DNA from: BOG-1112 sp964635325
GTDB taxonomy: Bacteria > Bdellovibrionota_B > Oligoflexia > Oligoflexales > Bog-1112
Length of the DNA stretch: 64,000 nucleotides
Direction of reading: 5' to 3'
Assembly: GCA_964635325.1 (NCBI GenBank)
Contig: CAZWOL010000002.1
Location: forward strand, 1-64,000
A program made the translations under genes and the position numbers. Position 1 is the stretch's first letter. Each line of letters starts with the position of its first letter. Shown here in pieces: positions 44,130 to 53,021 of this stretch. The notes under the pieces were generated by a model. That model saw only the letters and a program-made list of their open reading frames with translations, was not told where the DNA came from and searched no databases.

Positions 44130-44828
44130 ATGCCATTTCTTAATGTCGATATTTTTGATGATCTTCCTCTTCGTTTGGATAGGGATGTCAATCCATATTT
44201 AAAATCTATGATCCAAGGCCAGTCCGAAGGGTCGCTTGCCCTCAAGTTCGGCCCCGAATTGAAAAAATATCGAGGTCGATGGCGTGAGTATTTTGCTGAA
44301 AAGCTGGGTAAGCCTGTTGACAAGCTTGTCTTAGAGATTGGTGTTCACAAAGGTAAAGTGCTTCGTAGTCTTGCTGTGGACAATCCATCTTATGGCTTTT
44401 TGGGTATGGATATCACCCTTAAGCGGGTGGTAGTCACCGCGCAGCGCCTTAAAGATGCTCAAGCGGACAATGCTTTGGTTCTTCTTGGAAATGCAAAATT
44501 TCTTCCTCAACTTTTTGCGGAAGGAGAATTGGATGGCATTTTGATCTTTTTTCCAGACCCTTGGACCAAAAAGCAAAATCAGCTGGATCGACGACTCATT
44601 AGTGCGGAATTTTGTGAGCAAATGAAGCCACTTTTAGCTGCACAGGGGTTTTTCTGGTTGAAGACAGACTGTTCCCTTTATTTTCATGAGTCTGAACAAA
44701 ATCTATTAAGTCTTGGATTTAGTCCAAATTCAGCAAAGCCTTTTGCTAAAGCTTACGAATCTGTATTCGAGCGCCGTTTCAAAGACCAAGGCAAAATAAC
44801 TTTTGACGGTGTTTGGCAAAAAAATTGA
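44130..44828 (+). CDS. trmB: tRNA (guanine-N(7)-)-methyltransferase
   Basis: SAM-dependent methyltransferase that makes m7G46 in tRNAs. The motif LVLEIGVHKGKVL is the SAM site; the signature ILIFFPDPWTKKQNQLDRRLI contains PDPW and the K/R-rich stretch. 232 aa. It lies 39 bases after RNase P RNA in the same direction. Weak Shine-Dalgarno. Confidence 0.9.
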   Translation: MPFLNVDIFDDLPLRLDRDVNPYLKSMIQGQSEGSLALKFGPELKKYRGRWREYFAEKLGKPVDKLVLEIGVHKGKVLRSLAVDNPSYGFLGMDITLKRVVVTAQRLKDAQADNALVLLGNAKFLPQLFAEGELDGILIFFPDPWTKKQNQLDRRLISAEFCEQMKPLLAAQGFFWLKTDCSLYFHESEQNLLSLGFSPNSAKPFAKAYESVFERRFKDQGKITFDGVWQKN

Positions 44829-44931
44829 GTGGTTACTATGTCTTAGCTAGATGCGACACGACTTTGGCGCGATCGCTAGGCCTATTATTCCCCGTCATAA
44901 GTGACTCTGAGTTTGGCGTTGAGCCAGTTCA

Positions 44932-45276
44932 TTGGTATATTTTATCCTAGGCAGAATTGTCACTCCAATAGGAGAGAATGGGATTAGTACGAAGACTTTG
45001 CCTGAAACGACTTCTTCTGAAACGCTGAATACGCAGCAAATCTTGGATTTTGCGCAGAGCTTGCGAGATCAAGAGAATGCAAGTTCGCGACATTCCGTGA
45101 GAGTCAGTTCTCTTCAGCACATTCAAAATGTGAAGCGCCCACAGGCCTTGCGTATACTTCGCGATCCAGTAGACTCAGCAAACTCTGAGCCTGGGAGTAG
45201 GCCTATTCGACTTATTTTTGAGAAGACTCTTGATGAAGATGCACATAGAAGAAAAAATGACGACAGCAGCACCTAA
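44932..45276 (+). CDS. possible small protein upstream of ybeY, doubtful
   Basis: An open frame of 114 codons starting at TTG, without a clear ribosome binding site, ending inside the ybeY start region. The translation (for example TTSSETLNTQQILDFAQSLRDQ, shown in part) is helical and lacks recognised domains. Its position between trmB and ybeY may be real or fortuitous. The start could be further downstream, such as the TTG at 44998. Confidence 0.35.
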   Translation: MVYFILGRIVTPIGENGISTKTLPETTSSETLNTQQILDFAQSLRDQENASSRHSVRVSSLQHIQNVKRPQALRILRDPVDSANSEPGSRPIRLIFEKTLDEDAHRRKNDDSST

Positions 45277-45814
45277 AGAGTACGAATCGGTTGATGTGAT
45301 CGTTTCTGACTCTGTTACAGCTTATACTGTAGATATTCCCACTATCCAGAGCCTGGCATCTGAGATCTGTGCGCAATTGGGTCTCAGCGGCTGGGAGCTT
45401 AGTATCAACTTTGTAGACAGCGAAGAAATTGCCTATCTTAATAAGACTTATCGCGCCAAAGATAAGGCAACCGATGTTTTGTCGTTTCCGCAGCAAGAAT
45501 GGCAGGAACCTATTTGTGTTGGTATTGCAAGTTCTGAGATTGCAAAATGTTTTACAAAGCTGCTAGGTGACATCGTCCTGTCGCTAGAAGAAGCTGGAAA
45601 AAATGCGCAGCAAATCGGGCAAGGGCTTGATCGAGAAGTCTGCTTTCTCATCGTTCATGGCATTTTGCATCTGTGTGGTCATGATCACATGGAAGTCCAA
45701 GAAGAAGCTATTATGCTCGAGCAACAGAAAAAAATAATGAGTTTTCTATCCGATCTTGAAAATAAACCATATTGGAAAGATTGTGTTAGGACCAATGCAA
45801 ACTACCAGGAGTAA
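45233..45814 (+). CDS. ybeY: endoribonuclease YbeY (rRNA maturation factor)
   Basis: Zinc metalloprotein for 16S rRNA 3' maturation and ribosome quality control. The zinc-binding motif is HGILHLCGHDH (about residue 140); the domain start LSGWELSINFVDSEEIAYLN and YRAKDKATDVLSFP are typical. Start set to the ATG at 45233 with GAGAAG upstream (193 aa); ATG at 45257 is also possible. Confidence 0.92.
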   Translation: MKMHIEEKMTTAAPKEYESVDVIVSDSVTAYTVDIPTIQSLASEICAQLGLSGWELSINFVDSEEIAYLNKTYRAKDKATDVLSFPQQEWQEPICVGIASSEIAKCFTKLLGDIVLSLEEAGKNAQQIGQGLDREVCFLIVHGILHLCGHDHMEVQEEAIMLEQQKKIMSFLSDLENKPYWKDCVRTNANYQE

Positions 45815-45827
45815 TTTTTAAAAATTT

Positions 45828-47102
45828 ATGGGCCCATATATAGTCATCTTCGGATGTCTTTGTTTATCAGCATTTTTTTCCGCAGCAGAAACAGCCATCA
45901 CTTCTCTGGGGATTCTCAAGTCTAAACATCTTCTTGATAGCGGTGGTAAATCAGTCTCGCACGTAAACTTTTGGCTCAGCTATCCGGGTCGAGTGCTTAC
46001 CACTATTCTATTTTTCAATACAGGGGTGAACATCCTTGCTTCTTCTGTTGTCACTGAGATCGCTTCTGCTCGCTTTCAAAGTGGGGCTGTTGGGATCGCG
46101 ACAGGTGTGACAACTTTTCTAGTCTTGGTTTTTGGAGAGGTGATCCCCAAGTCTTTTGCCAAGGCTTATTTTGAAAAATTGGCAGTTCCATTTTTGCGAG
46201 TCGTGATTGTTATCTATTATGCGACCTATCCGGTGATCTGGCTTTTGTCTGGCTTTGCAGATTTGGTGATTCGTATTGCTTCTAAGGGACGCAAGCATAC
46301 TCCCTTGATTACTGAAGAAGAGCTGGAATTCATTGTTAATGAAGGACAGCGAGCTGGAGTGATCGGTGATCTCAAAAAAAATATCATTGAAGGTGCTTTT
46401 GACTTTGATGAAACCAAGGTTCGCGAAATCATGACGCCTCGTACTGATATTAAAGCATTTGCTATCGATACTCCTATCGATATCATGATGGCAAAAGCAG
46501 TTGATACTGGGTATTCACGTTTTCCTGTGTACCGTAATCACATGGATCATATGGTTGGAATGGTGTTGGTGAAAGATCTGATCTCCCAGAGAATTTCGCC
46601 TAAGCAAGGGGTTGTGACTGCAAAAGATATCATGCGTGAAGGTCTTTTTGCACCCGAGTCTAAATCGATTATGGAAGTCTTCAAGGACTTAAAACGTACG
46701 AAAAGTCATATGGCCATCATCATTGATGAGTATGGTGGAACTGCAGGTATTGTAACGATGGAAGACATTCTCGAAGAGATTGTCGGAGAGATCCAAGATG
46801 AAACCGATGTTGAAGAAGCTAAGATTCTTCAAATTAATGAAAAAACTTTTGATGTCTCTGGATCGCTCAATCTTGATGACTTTTTTAAATTTTTCCGACT
46901 CAGTGAAGAAGAAATTCTTGAACGAGACCAGGACGTGGATACCATAGCAGGATGGGTCACCCAAGTGATCGGGCAGATTCCTAAAGTTGGTCAGAATGTT
47001 CGAATGGGTGCGCTTAGTCTTGAGGTTCTGGAAGTTAAGCACCGTCGCATCCATTTGCTTAGAGTTCAAGCTACGGAGAAAGAAAACATTTTAGAAGACT
47101 AG
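45828..47102 (+). CDS. CNNM/CorC-HlyC family transporter-associated protein
   Basis: 424 aa. Residues 1 to about 180 form a DUF21 (CNNM) transmembrane domain with FGEVIPKSFAKAY; about 200-320 hold two CBS domains (EIMTPRTDIKAF, DIMREGLFAPES); the C-terminal CorC_HlyC domain follows (about 340-424). Family members in Mg2+/Co2+ export or hemolysin-annotated proteins; the actual role here is not known. Gene lies 13 bases after ybeY. Confidence 0.88.
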   Translation: MGPYIVIFGCLCLSAFFSAAETAITSLGILKSKHLLDSGGKSVSHVNFWLSYPGRVLTTILFFNTGVNILASSVVTEIASARFQSGAVGIATGVTTFLVLVFGEVIPKSFAKAYFEKLAVPFLRVVIVIYYATYPVIWLLSGFADLVIRIASKGRKHTPLITEEELEFIVNEGQRAGVIGDLKKNIIEGAFDFDETKVREIMTPRTDIKAFAIDTPIDIMMAKAVDTGYSRFPVYRNHMDHMVGMVLVKDLISQRISPKQGVVTAKDIMREGLFAPESKSIMEVFKDLKRTKSHMAIIIDEYGGTAGIVTMEDILEEIVGEIQDETDVEEAKILQINEKTFDVSGSLNLDDFFKFFRLSEEEILERDQDVDTIAGWVTQVIGQIPKVGQNVRMGALSLEVLEVKHRRIHLLRVQATEKENILED

Positions 47103-47123
47103 GAAATCCTGGTCTTAGATAAG

Positions 47124-48140
47124 TCACCCAAGAGAAAGTTCGTTCTTGCAAAACGAACGAACTTTCTCTGCGGCAGCTAGGAGTGTTTGAGCAAAAGATT
47201 TGGATCGACGAGCTTCTGCTTCTAATGCATCGATAGCACGAATCCAGTTCTCCAATTTTGCGCAAACCAAAATAAGGTCGGAACCAGCAGCTACGGTCTC
47301 TATTATGGCTTCTTTCCAGAGTTGTGGATCTTGGGAGATTGCTTTCATATTCATGTCATCACAAATTACGATCCCCTGGAACTGAAGCTGTTCCTTTAGA
47401 ACTCCCGAAATTATCTTGTGTGATAAACTTGCTGGTTTGTTATCCAAAGCTGGATACATGCAATGTGAAACCATGACCATTTTTGCTTGGGGAAGCAACT
47501 CTTTGTAGGGAACAAGCTCTCTATTAAAAAGAGTGTCTTCTTTTGCATCGATGACGACCTGGTCGTCATGTGGGTCTCCTAGTTCACTGCCTTGGCCGGG
47601 AAAATGTTTAAGGCAGCCCAATACGCCCAATGATTGAAGTCCTGTCAAGAAAGCGCCTGCTCTTGCAACCACTTGACTTGAGTTGACTCCAAATGCACGA
47701 TCTCCAATTCCAATGTTTCTGGGATTGGAGAGGATGTCGACGACTGGAGCAAAATCGACATTGATACGCAGCTTGAGGAGTTCTTCAGCAACTTGTTTTC
47801 CATAGTTGCTGAGTGCAGTCCACTGTTGCTCTGAATTTCCTTCGATGTAGGCTTGCATAGCGCATCCTGCATTGGGGAAGGGAGCAGACAAGCGACTTAC
47901 GCGACCACCTTCTTGATCAATTGCAATGAACAAAGGGTGTCGTTCACTGCGGGCATTGTAAAGGGGTTCTAGCAATTGCTTGGGGAGTGTCGAAATGTTT
48001 GCTGGAAGATTTCGTTTGAAAAGAGTAAGTCCAGGAACTTTTTCTTTAGAAAAAAATCGGATTTCCTCCTGGCTAGGAAGATCCGATTCTAAAGATCCGA
48101 CAACGATGGAAGCTGCAGCCTCTCGCATAGGATTACTCAT
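47124..48140 (-). CDS. nagZ: beta-N-acetylhexosaminidase NagZ (GH3)
   Basis: Cytoplasmic glycosidase of peptidoglycan recycling that removes N-acetylglucosamine from anhydromuropeptides. Motifs: FIAIDQEGGRVSRL, the catalytic KHFPGQGSELGDPHDD and the nucleophile aspartate in VICDDMNMKAI. 338 aa, standard NagZ size. It overlaps the khpA gene by 8 bases. The last codons include a long hairpin (47131-47169). Confidence 0.92.
   Translation of the reverse strand: MSNPMREAAASIVVGSLESDLPSQEEIRFFSKEKVPGLTLFKRNLPANISTLPKQLLEPLYNARSERHPLFIAIDQEGGRVSRLSAPFPNAGCAMQAYIEGNSEQQWTALSNYGKQVAEELLKLRINVDFAPVVDILSNPRNIGIGDRAFGVNSSQVVARAGAFLTGLQSLGVLGCLKHFPGQGSELGDPHDDQVVIDAKEDTLFNRELVPYKELLPQAKMVMVSHCMYPALDNKPASLSHKIISGVLKEQLQFQGIVICDDMNMKAISQDPQLWKEAIIETVAAGSDLILVCAKLENWIRAIDALEAEARRSKSFAQTLLAAAEKVRSFCKNELSLG
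47131..47169. terminator. 15-bp perfect hairpin in the end of nagZ
   Basis: Stem AGAGAAAGTTCGTTC (47131-47145) pairs with GAACGAACTTTCTCT (47155-47169), loop of 9. It lies between convergent corC-type and nagZ genes but within the nagZ 3' coding end. There is no T-run; a bidirectional termination or mRNA-stability role is possible. Confidence 0.55.
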
Positions 48141-48411
48141 CTATAATTTGCAGAATGTATCTCTTGGAATGTTTTGCTGCTGCACAATTGAGAATAGTGC
48201 GAATAGCATCAGCTGTGCGTCCTTGTCGTCCTATGACTTTGCCAATATCTTCTTTGGCAACTTTGAGCTCAATGATGTTGGTTTGATTTCCTTCGATTTC
48301 ATTGATGTCGATGCGTGAGGTTTCGTCGACCAGAGCTTCAGCTATGTAAGAAACCAGCTCCTTCATCGAAACTTCTTTTGTCTTTTCACCCATTGTCGTC
48401 ATCCGTTTCAT
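48133..48411 (-). CDS. khpA: KH-domain RNA-binding protein KhpA
   Basis: Small KH-domain protein that binds RNA, acting with KhpB in Gram-positives. The KH motif GxxG appears in IGKVIGRQGRTADAIRTIL. 92 aa with the first ATG; a start at the ATG at 48402 or 48393 would be closer to the usual 76-80 aa and has better upstream GGA. Overlaps nagZ by 8 bases. Confidence 0.85.
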   Translation of the reverse strand: MKRMTTMGEKTKEVSMKELVSYIAEALVDETSRIDINEIEGNQTNIIELKVAKEDIGKVIGRQGRTADAIRTILNCAAAKHSKRYILQIIDE

Positions 48412-48442
48412 GGCAAATTCAACACGTTTACACTACACAATT

Positions 48443-48504
48443 GAAAGAAGTGCGACTTCTTTCTTCTATTTCTTCTGAACCTACATGTGGTCTTCCGCAA
48501 GACC
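48443..48504. repeat. two hairpins between the kinase-like gene and khpA
   Basis: The first pairs GAAAGAAGT (48443-48451) with ACTTCTTTC (48455-48463), loop GCG; the second pairs GGTCTT (48489-48494) with AAGACC (48499-48504), loop CCGC. They may end transcription of the gene at 48587-49141, which is read in the same direction as khpA. Confidence 0.4.
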
Positions 48505-48586
48505 TAGCTAGATGGACTTACTAGTTAAGAGTTTATCGGAAAAATTTCCACAAGGGAAGAGATTAGGCAAATATGTTGCATAACTC

Positions 48587-49141
48587 CTACGCAAATTGCA
48601 AGTCGGAAAGATCATAGAGGAAAGGGATGTTTCTCCAATATGCAATTTGTATGATGTCGTCTATTTTAAGGCCAAGACATTGCAGATAATTTTTGAGTTC
48701 AGAGAGATGTGTTTCGAGCGGATTCCAATGTGAGGCAAGATTCAAAGTATTTAGATTTCCAAATGGACTGAGCATCGCAGTTTGGTTTTTTACGCGGATT
48801 ATTTCAATGGGCGGAAGCAATGGAACTCTTAATTTTATTATGTTTTGTATGGCGTTCTGCCACATTCGAAATTGTATGCTTCGACTATGAAAGTCATGTG
48901 GGATGCGGATGACAAGCTGTTCTTGTGTTAGTGTAGATGGAACTTTCCATGCAGCAAAGTGTCGACCTTCCCCCAAGAGCTGTAATCCTTTGCTGTAGCC
49001 ATCTTTGCGCATAATTTTCTCAACCGTGCATTCAATAAAGCTGCAATCAAACGACTTGTAGAAATAATCGTAAAGCTGCCGGCAGTCGTGCTCTCTCTTG
49101 TGCTTCAGGGAAAGGAGGGTTGAAGGAGGTTCTGTGAACAT
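48587..49141 (-). CDS. hypothetical protein, possibly kinase-like fold fragment
   Basis: 184 aa, soluble. GLQLLGEGRHFAAWKVPS resembles the glycine-rich loop of a protein or aminoglycoside kinase-like fold, followed by LVIRIPHDF where a lysine-bearing strand is expected, and YDLSDLQ near the C-terminus where a DFG-like motif might lie. The protein is too short for a full kinase, and the catalytic HxD motif was not seen. So the call is loose. ATG start. Not recognised further. Confidence 0.6.
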   Translation of the reverse strand: MFTEPPSTLLSLKHKREHDCRQLYDYFYKSFDCSFIECTVEKIMRKDGYSKGLQLLGEGRHFAAWKVPSTLTQEQLVIRIPHDFHSRSIQFRMWQNAIQNIIKLRVPLLPPIEIIRVKNQTAMLSPFGNLNTLNLASHWNPLETHLSELKNYLQCLGLKIDDIIQIAYWRNIPFLYDLSDLQFA

Positions 49142-49326
49142 TTCAAATTCCCAAAGAGTTTTGTAGAAATTTTAGTCAAGTTTGTCAGAAATTAGAATCT
49201 TTCATTACGTAATAATTTGGTAATAAATGTAAGACACTGCTTCTATAACTAAAAAATTTGTGAGCGAGGGATGTTTTCTTGGCATGTTCCTTGATATAGC
49301 TTTCTGTGAAAACGGAGGGAAAATTC

Positions 49327-49527
49327 ATGAAGACCAATAACGATCAATCTAAAGTCATTAGCCTTTCCAAATTTCGTGCAGAGGGACAGCGTGCAAAAGT
49401 AAAGTTGCAGCATTCGCCTAATTTTGAAGAGTTAAAAGAGCGCAATCGGAAAAATCAAGATCGTCTTAGGGATGAGAGAAACAAGGCAAATCTATCTGTC
49501 ATCAAAGGTTATGAGTTGAAAAAATAG
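49327..49527 (+). CDS. small basic protein, 66 aa
   Basis: The ATG at 49327 has GGAGGG at 6 nt; a GTG at 49306 is upstream in frame but less likely. The protein is highly charged (ISLSKFRAEGQRAKVKLQ, ERNRKNQDRLRDERNK) and probably helical. It is preceded by a 185-base AT-rich region. No family recognised. Confidence 0.65.
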   Translation: MKTNNDQSKVISLSKFRAEGQRAKVKLQHSPNFEELKERNRKNQDRLRDERNKANLSVIKGYELKK

Positions 49528-49621
49528 TTGGATTGTTTTTCTAGATGCCAGCAAGGGTCGTGTTTGTGATTGGTGCAGCAGTTTGATCTTAGGTCTGTAG
49601 CTGAGTGCCAGTCAATACGAC

Positions 49622-50197
49622 CTACTCAACGTCGAGAAGTTCGATGACGTGAGCGAGTTCTCTATATTTTTGTTCGTAATCGAGTCCGTATCCCACTACA
49701 AATTCATCTTTGAGCTCAAATCCAACGTAGTCGATGGAAGCGTCCAGATCTCTGATTTTGCTGGGCTTGCTAAAGAGAGAGCAGATTTTTATTTGACGAG
49801 GCTTTTGGTCTCCGAGGATTTTAAGAAGAACTTTTATGGTGGTTCCACTATCAACGATGTCCTCAACTAGCAAAACATCTTTGCCTGTGATTTTTGTTGT
49901 GAGTGCCTGTGTGATGGTAACTGTGCCAGTCGATTGGGTTTTTGAATAGGAAGAGGCCCCAATGAATTCGATGTTTGTAGGAACGTTGAGTTTCCTTACT
50001 AAATCAGCAATAAAAATAAAGCTTCCCTTTAATATTCCTATAATAACGAGGGGGTTGGAGTTTGCGAAATCTCTATTGATCTCTTGTGCAAGGACGGCAA
50101 TTCTTTCTTGAATGCTCTCTTCTTTGAAGAGAAGTTTGAATTTTTGTTGGCCTAGACGCTTACTAAGTTCTATTTCTGTTTTCACGTAAGTCCTCAT
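49622..50197 (-). CDS. hpt: hypoxanthine phosphoribosyltransferase
   Basis: Purine-salvage enzyme making IMP/GMP from hypoxanthine/guanine and PRPP. The PRPP-binding motif is VLLVEDIVDSGTTIKVLL, with upstream IIGILKGSFIFIADLVRKL and the C-terminal YVGFELKDEFVVGYGLDYEQKYREL typical of Hpt. 191 aa. Fits with GMP reductase elsewhere in the window. Confidence 0.94.
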   Translation of the reverse strand: MRTYVKTEIELSKRLGQQKFKLLFKEESIQERIAVLAQEINRDFANSNPLVIIGILKGSFIFIADLVRKLNVPTNIEFIGASSYSKTQSTGTVTITQALTTKITGKDVLLVEDIVDSGTTIKVLLKILGDQKPRQIKICSLFSKPSKIRDLDASIDYVGFELKDEFVVGYGLDYEQKYRELAHVIELLDVE

Positions 50198-50347
50198 TTG
50201 TATTCATTAAGCTGTTAGAAATGCGTAGTTCATAGGGATTTCTAAGCGCCGATATTATTGACTTTTATAAAAAATCATGCAATATGTATAAGCTCGTCTT
50301 TTTGCAAAAAATCAAATTTCGAATTGATCTCCATGGAAGTAATAAAA

Positions 50348-50569
50348 ATGGATGAATTTAGAAATAATAAAATAAAACGTCTTCCTCCGTCTGTTGTTAA
50401 GGACATAGAACTTAAAAATCAGGCTCGTAGACTCGCCAATTTGGCTCCTATCAAAATCAAAGTACGTACATGTATTGCATGTCATCAGCTATTCGAATCT
50501 GCAGGCAACCGTACCTGTGGATGTAATACCCGTAGTACGGGTTTTATTGCCGGGCGTGAAATCATCTAG
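50348..50569 (+). CDS. small zinc-finger-like protein, 73 aa
   Basis: The ATG at 50348 with GGAAG about 8 nt upstream gives 73 aa; the open frame extends upstream to 50258 without a good start. A C-terminal motif RTCIACHQLFESAGNRTCGC has the pattern 'R.C..C...F.S.G.R.C.C' seen in small zinc-ribbon proteins. The N-terminal half is basic. Its role, perhaps nucleic-acid binding, is inferred. Confidence 0.65.
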   Translation: MDEFRNNKIKRLPPSVVKDIELKNQARRLANLAPIKIKVRTCIACHQLFESAGNRTCGCNTRSTGFIAGREII

Positions 50570-50668
50570 CTTTTAGCTTCCTCTCATAATTCATCCATGC
50601 CTCTTTGGTCGATCTTAAGCTTTTCCTCAGACTTCCGAAAAATCTATGACCTACACTGAGGAGTCATA

Positions 50669-51016
50669 ATGGATGTTGCACGTGTTCCTACAAATGCTTA
50701 CTACGTGACTTATAAAGATTTTCATACTGGGCAGTTGATGCGAATCAAGCGACGCCCGCCCAAACTAGATCACGAAATACTTCCGACCGATCGTGTTGAA
50801 CTCAAGTTCACAAAAAACGATGATTGGAAAGAAGGTAGCATCGAAACGGTTAAGAGTCTTGGTCGGCGAAATCCGAATGTCTTGCAGCTAGAAAATTCAG
50901 AACATCAAACCACGTTTGTTCGTAGTAGAGATGTGTTGTTGCAGAAGCGAGTTGCGGAACGTGTTGGAGCAAATCGAGATGAGGTTTATACGGGACGCTA
51001 TCTCGTTTGGCCGTAG
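50669..51016 (+). CDS. hypothetical protein, 115 aa
   Basis: Good ribosome binding site (GAGGAG 5 nt before the ATG). The protein is basic and beta-rich (RIKRRPPKLDHEILPTDRVEL, IETVKSLGRRNPNVLQLEN) and ends in RYLVWP. No signal peptide. It could be a small nucleic-acid-binding or ribosome-associated protein, but nothing proves this. Not recognised. Confidence 0.65.
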   Translation: MDVARVPTNAYYVTYKDFHTGQLMRIKRRPPKLDHEILPTDRVELKFTKNDDWKEGSIETVKSLGRRNPNVLQLENSEHQTTFVRSRDVLLQKRVAERVGANRDEVYTGRYLVWP

Positions 51017-51308
51017 CTATTGAGCCTACTTTGATAACATCATTCTTGTCACACCAAGTGTAGCGAAGTGTCATTTGTATCCAAATTGTAGGATGAGATT
51101 TGCTATGCAGACGTCACTGATCTTCGGTCGATGGAGAATGTGATATAGAAATTTATTTTTGTGCAATTGTCTATAGTAGCTGTTTTTTATACGGATCTTG
51201 CGAAGGTTTTGATTTTGCGGTTGGTTCGATATTTTTAGCATCATTTATTTGATGCAATGATGATGAAGTTTTTGGATAGCGCAAGATTTGTTTTTACAAA
51301 AGTAGGTC
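51017..51308. other. 292-base AT-rich intergenic region
   Basis: No open frame with a ribosome binding site, RNA signature or clear hairpin was seen. It lies between the 3' ends of a small plus-strand gene and the lytic-transglycosylase-like lipoprotein gene, so little regulatory content is expected. Confidence 0.5.
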
Positions 51309-52907
51309 TTAACTTTTAGGGCACTCGCTATTTTCAGCAGATACTTGTGTTGGTTCGAAGTGTTTTAGTAGTACGCGTGCACTTGCCCATCCTAACAAAC
51401 TTCCATCCTTTTCGTATACCTTAGCTCGGAAGTACTGTTCCCCATTTCCATTTGGTCCAGCATCCCATAATGCTTTTTCAAAGCTAAGGCTCGTCAGTGC
51501 TCGGGCCTCTTCTTTAGCAACCGTAGACCAAACAACTTGGTGGTTTGGACATCGTACAAGTCTTTCGATGGTTAGCTGTTGCACGCTTGGTTGAAAATGA
51601 AGTTGAAATTGAATAGGTGCTCCTGCCTCATAAATTTGTTCTGGAGATGCAAATTGAAAGGATGTTTCGCCTCCTAGGCCTGTTGCGGATTGGGCATAGG
51701 TTGTGAAGATATTGCTATCAAAGTCACTAATTTCACCCCAATGATACAGTTCATTTGCATTAGGCGCTCGGAAGTGAACAAATTTTCCTACGGTTGAACA
51801 TTCTTTGTCTTTGAATGGTTTCTTGTCCTGGTACTTTTCCTCGATGGTGTTGCAGATGTGGCTGATGAGTTCTCCAAGTTGATAGAGTTGCTGCTTGCTA
51901 ATCCATGCAGGGTTTGCATCGGAGCGAATGCCATTTGTGATCTTTCCCGATAGTCCAGTCAGCATGATGAAAATTTTATTTTGCTGTTCAACGACTCCGT
52001 CAGCACGAATTGTCAGTAGTGGTACATCCTGTTCGGCGACCTGCAGGGGGCTTTGAACAACACGATTGTCAGAAGGAATCACATAGTGCGTTTGTAAGGG
52101 GAGGGCGCCTGGATCTCCACTGATTAGGTTGAGGCAGGAAGAGAGAGCAAAAGGGCAGTGAATCACCTCTATTCCCGAGGGGATGGCCTCAGTTACTGTT
52201 TTGGTGCCGTATGAAAGTGGAAATCTGGATGCTGAGAATGCCTGAGACTGGCGTGTATTTAGTGCCAGGAGGTCTTGTGATACTTGGCGAAGGTCCCTGA
52301 CTAGCAACTCGGGTGCTTCTTTTGGAAACTGCAGAATCACACCATCTTCGTGGCTAGTGAGGGTGAATCCTTGGTTGAGAGTGTCGATGAGCTCGCGAGC
52401 AAAGAGAGCCTGTAGGTTTCTCTGTGGAGGTTGAGTGAGTCGCTGTTGTTGGGCTATGGCCCAGATCCATGTGAATTTTTCTTCGGCGCTTTGTGGGTTT
52501 TTTGGTAGGTGAAGATCCGCTATTTTGCTGGCTAGCCATTGAGCATAGGCTTCCACTTGAACGGAGAGCTGATCAGCTTCAGCGTGGGATTCTATGCCCA
52601 GTGTTTTGCGACTTAGACCAAAGGCGGTCTGTTGGGATTCTGGGCCGCTGGCTTTGTTTCCATAAAGGGCGATAGCTGGATTTGGGTTTAATCGTGATTC
52701 AAGTTGGGCGACTGCGAGGAGGAAGCGGAGCGGTATTCCATTTTTTTCAGAGCTAAGACTGAAGTCTCTCTCGATCTTTGTAGCTGGAATAACCTCTTTT
52801 TTCGGGGTTTTGTTGGGTCCACATGCAACTAGCATGGCACCGATAAAAAAACAGCGCAGACCCGAATTATCAAAAAGAAACTTGGCAGCAGAAATAGTCA
52901 CTTGCAT
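51309..52907 (-). CDS. lipoprotein with lytic-transglycosylase-like domain
   Basis: 532 aa from the ATG at 52907, with GGGAGG just upstream; the longer reading through the tRNA gene is an artefact. Signal peptide ends in lipobox LVAC (Cys about 29). Residues about 45-190 resemble an SLT domain (catalytic-type glutamate in LAVAQLESRLNPN, AFGLSRKTLG). Residues about 245-360 contain IEVIHCPFALSSC and LQTHYVIPSDNRVV, reminiscent of amidase_2. A beta-sandwich-like C-terminus follows. Murein hydrolase role is inferred; no family match was run. Confidence 0.7.
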   Translation of the reverse strand: MQVTISAAKFLFDNSGLRCFFIGAMLVACGPNKTPKKEVIPATKIERDFSLSSEKNGIPLRFLLAVAQLESRLNPNPAIALYGNKASGPESQQTAFGLSRKTLGIESHAEADQLSVQVEAYAQWLASKIADLHLPKNPQSAEEKFTWIWAIAQQQRLTQPPQRNLQALFARELIDTLNQGFTLTSHEDGVILQFPKEAPELLVRDLRQVSQDLLALNTRQSQAFSASRFPLSYGTKTVTEAIPSGIEVIHCPFALSSCLNLISGDPGALPLQTHYVIPSDNRVVQSPLQVAEQDVPLLTIRADGVVEQQNKIFIMLTGLSGKITNGIRSDANPAWISKQQLYQLGELISHICNTIEEKYQDKKPFKDKECSTVGKFVHFRAPNANELYHWGEISDFDSNIFTTYAQSATGLGGETSFQFASPEQIYEAGAPIQFQLHFQPSVQQLTIERLVRCPNHQVVWSTVAKEEARALTSLSFEKALWDAGPNGNGEQYFRAKVYEKDGSLLGWASARVLLKHFEPTQVSAENSECPKS

Positions 52908-52945
52908 TTCCTCCCAAATTAAGGCACATTTCCAACACTTCTGAT

Positions 52946-53021
52946 GGGGGCTTAGCTCAGTTGGTAGAGCGTTGGATTTGCATTCCAAAGGCCAGGAGTT
53001 CGACTCTCCTAGCCTCCACCA
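52946..53021 (+). tRNA. tRNA-Ala (anticodon TGC)
   Basis: Complete cloverleaf with CCA encoded. The acceptor stem GGGGGCT pairs with AGCCTCC and includes G3-U70, the alanine identity base pair. D arm AGCTCAGTTGGTAGAGC, anticodon loop TTTGCAT and T arm GGAGTTCGACTCTCC are standard. The anticodon TGC decodes GCA/GCG/GCU codons. Confidence 0.98.

Noticed and set aside
49280..49295. Sigma-54-like promoter TGGCAT-N5-TTGAT before the 66-aa gene
   Set aside because: Spacing fits but the essential GC at -12 is GA; too weak to call.
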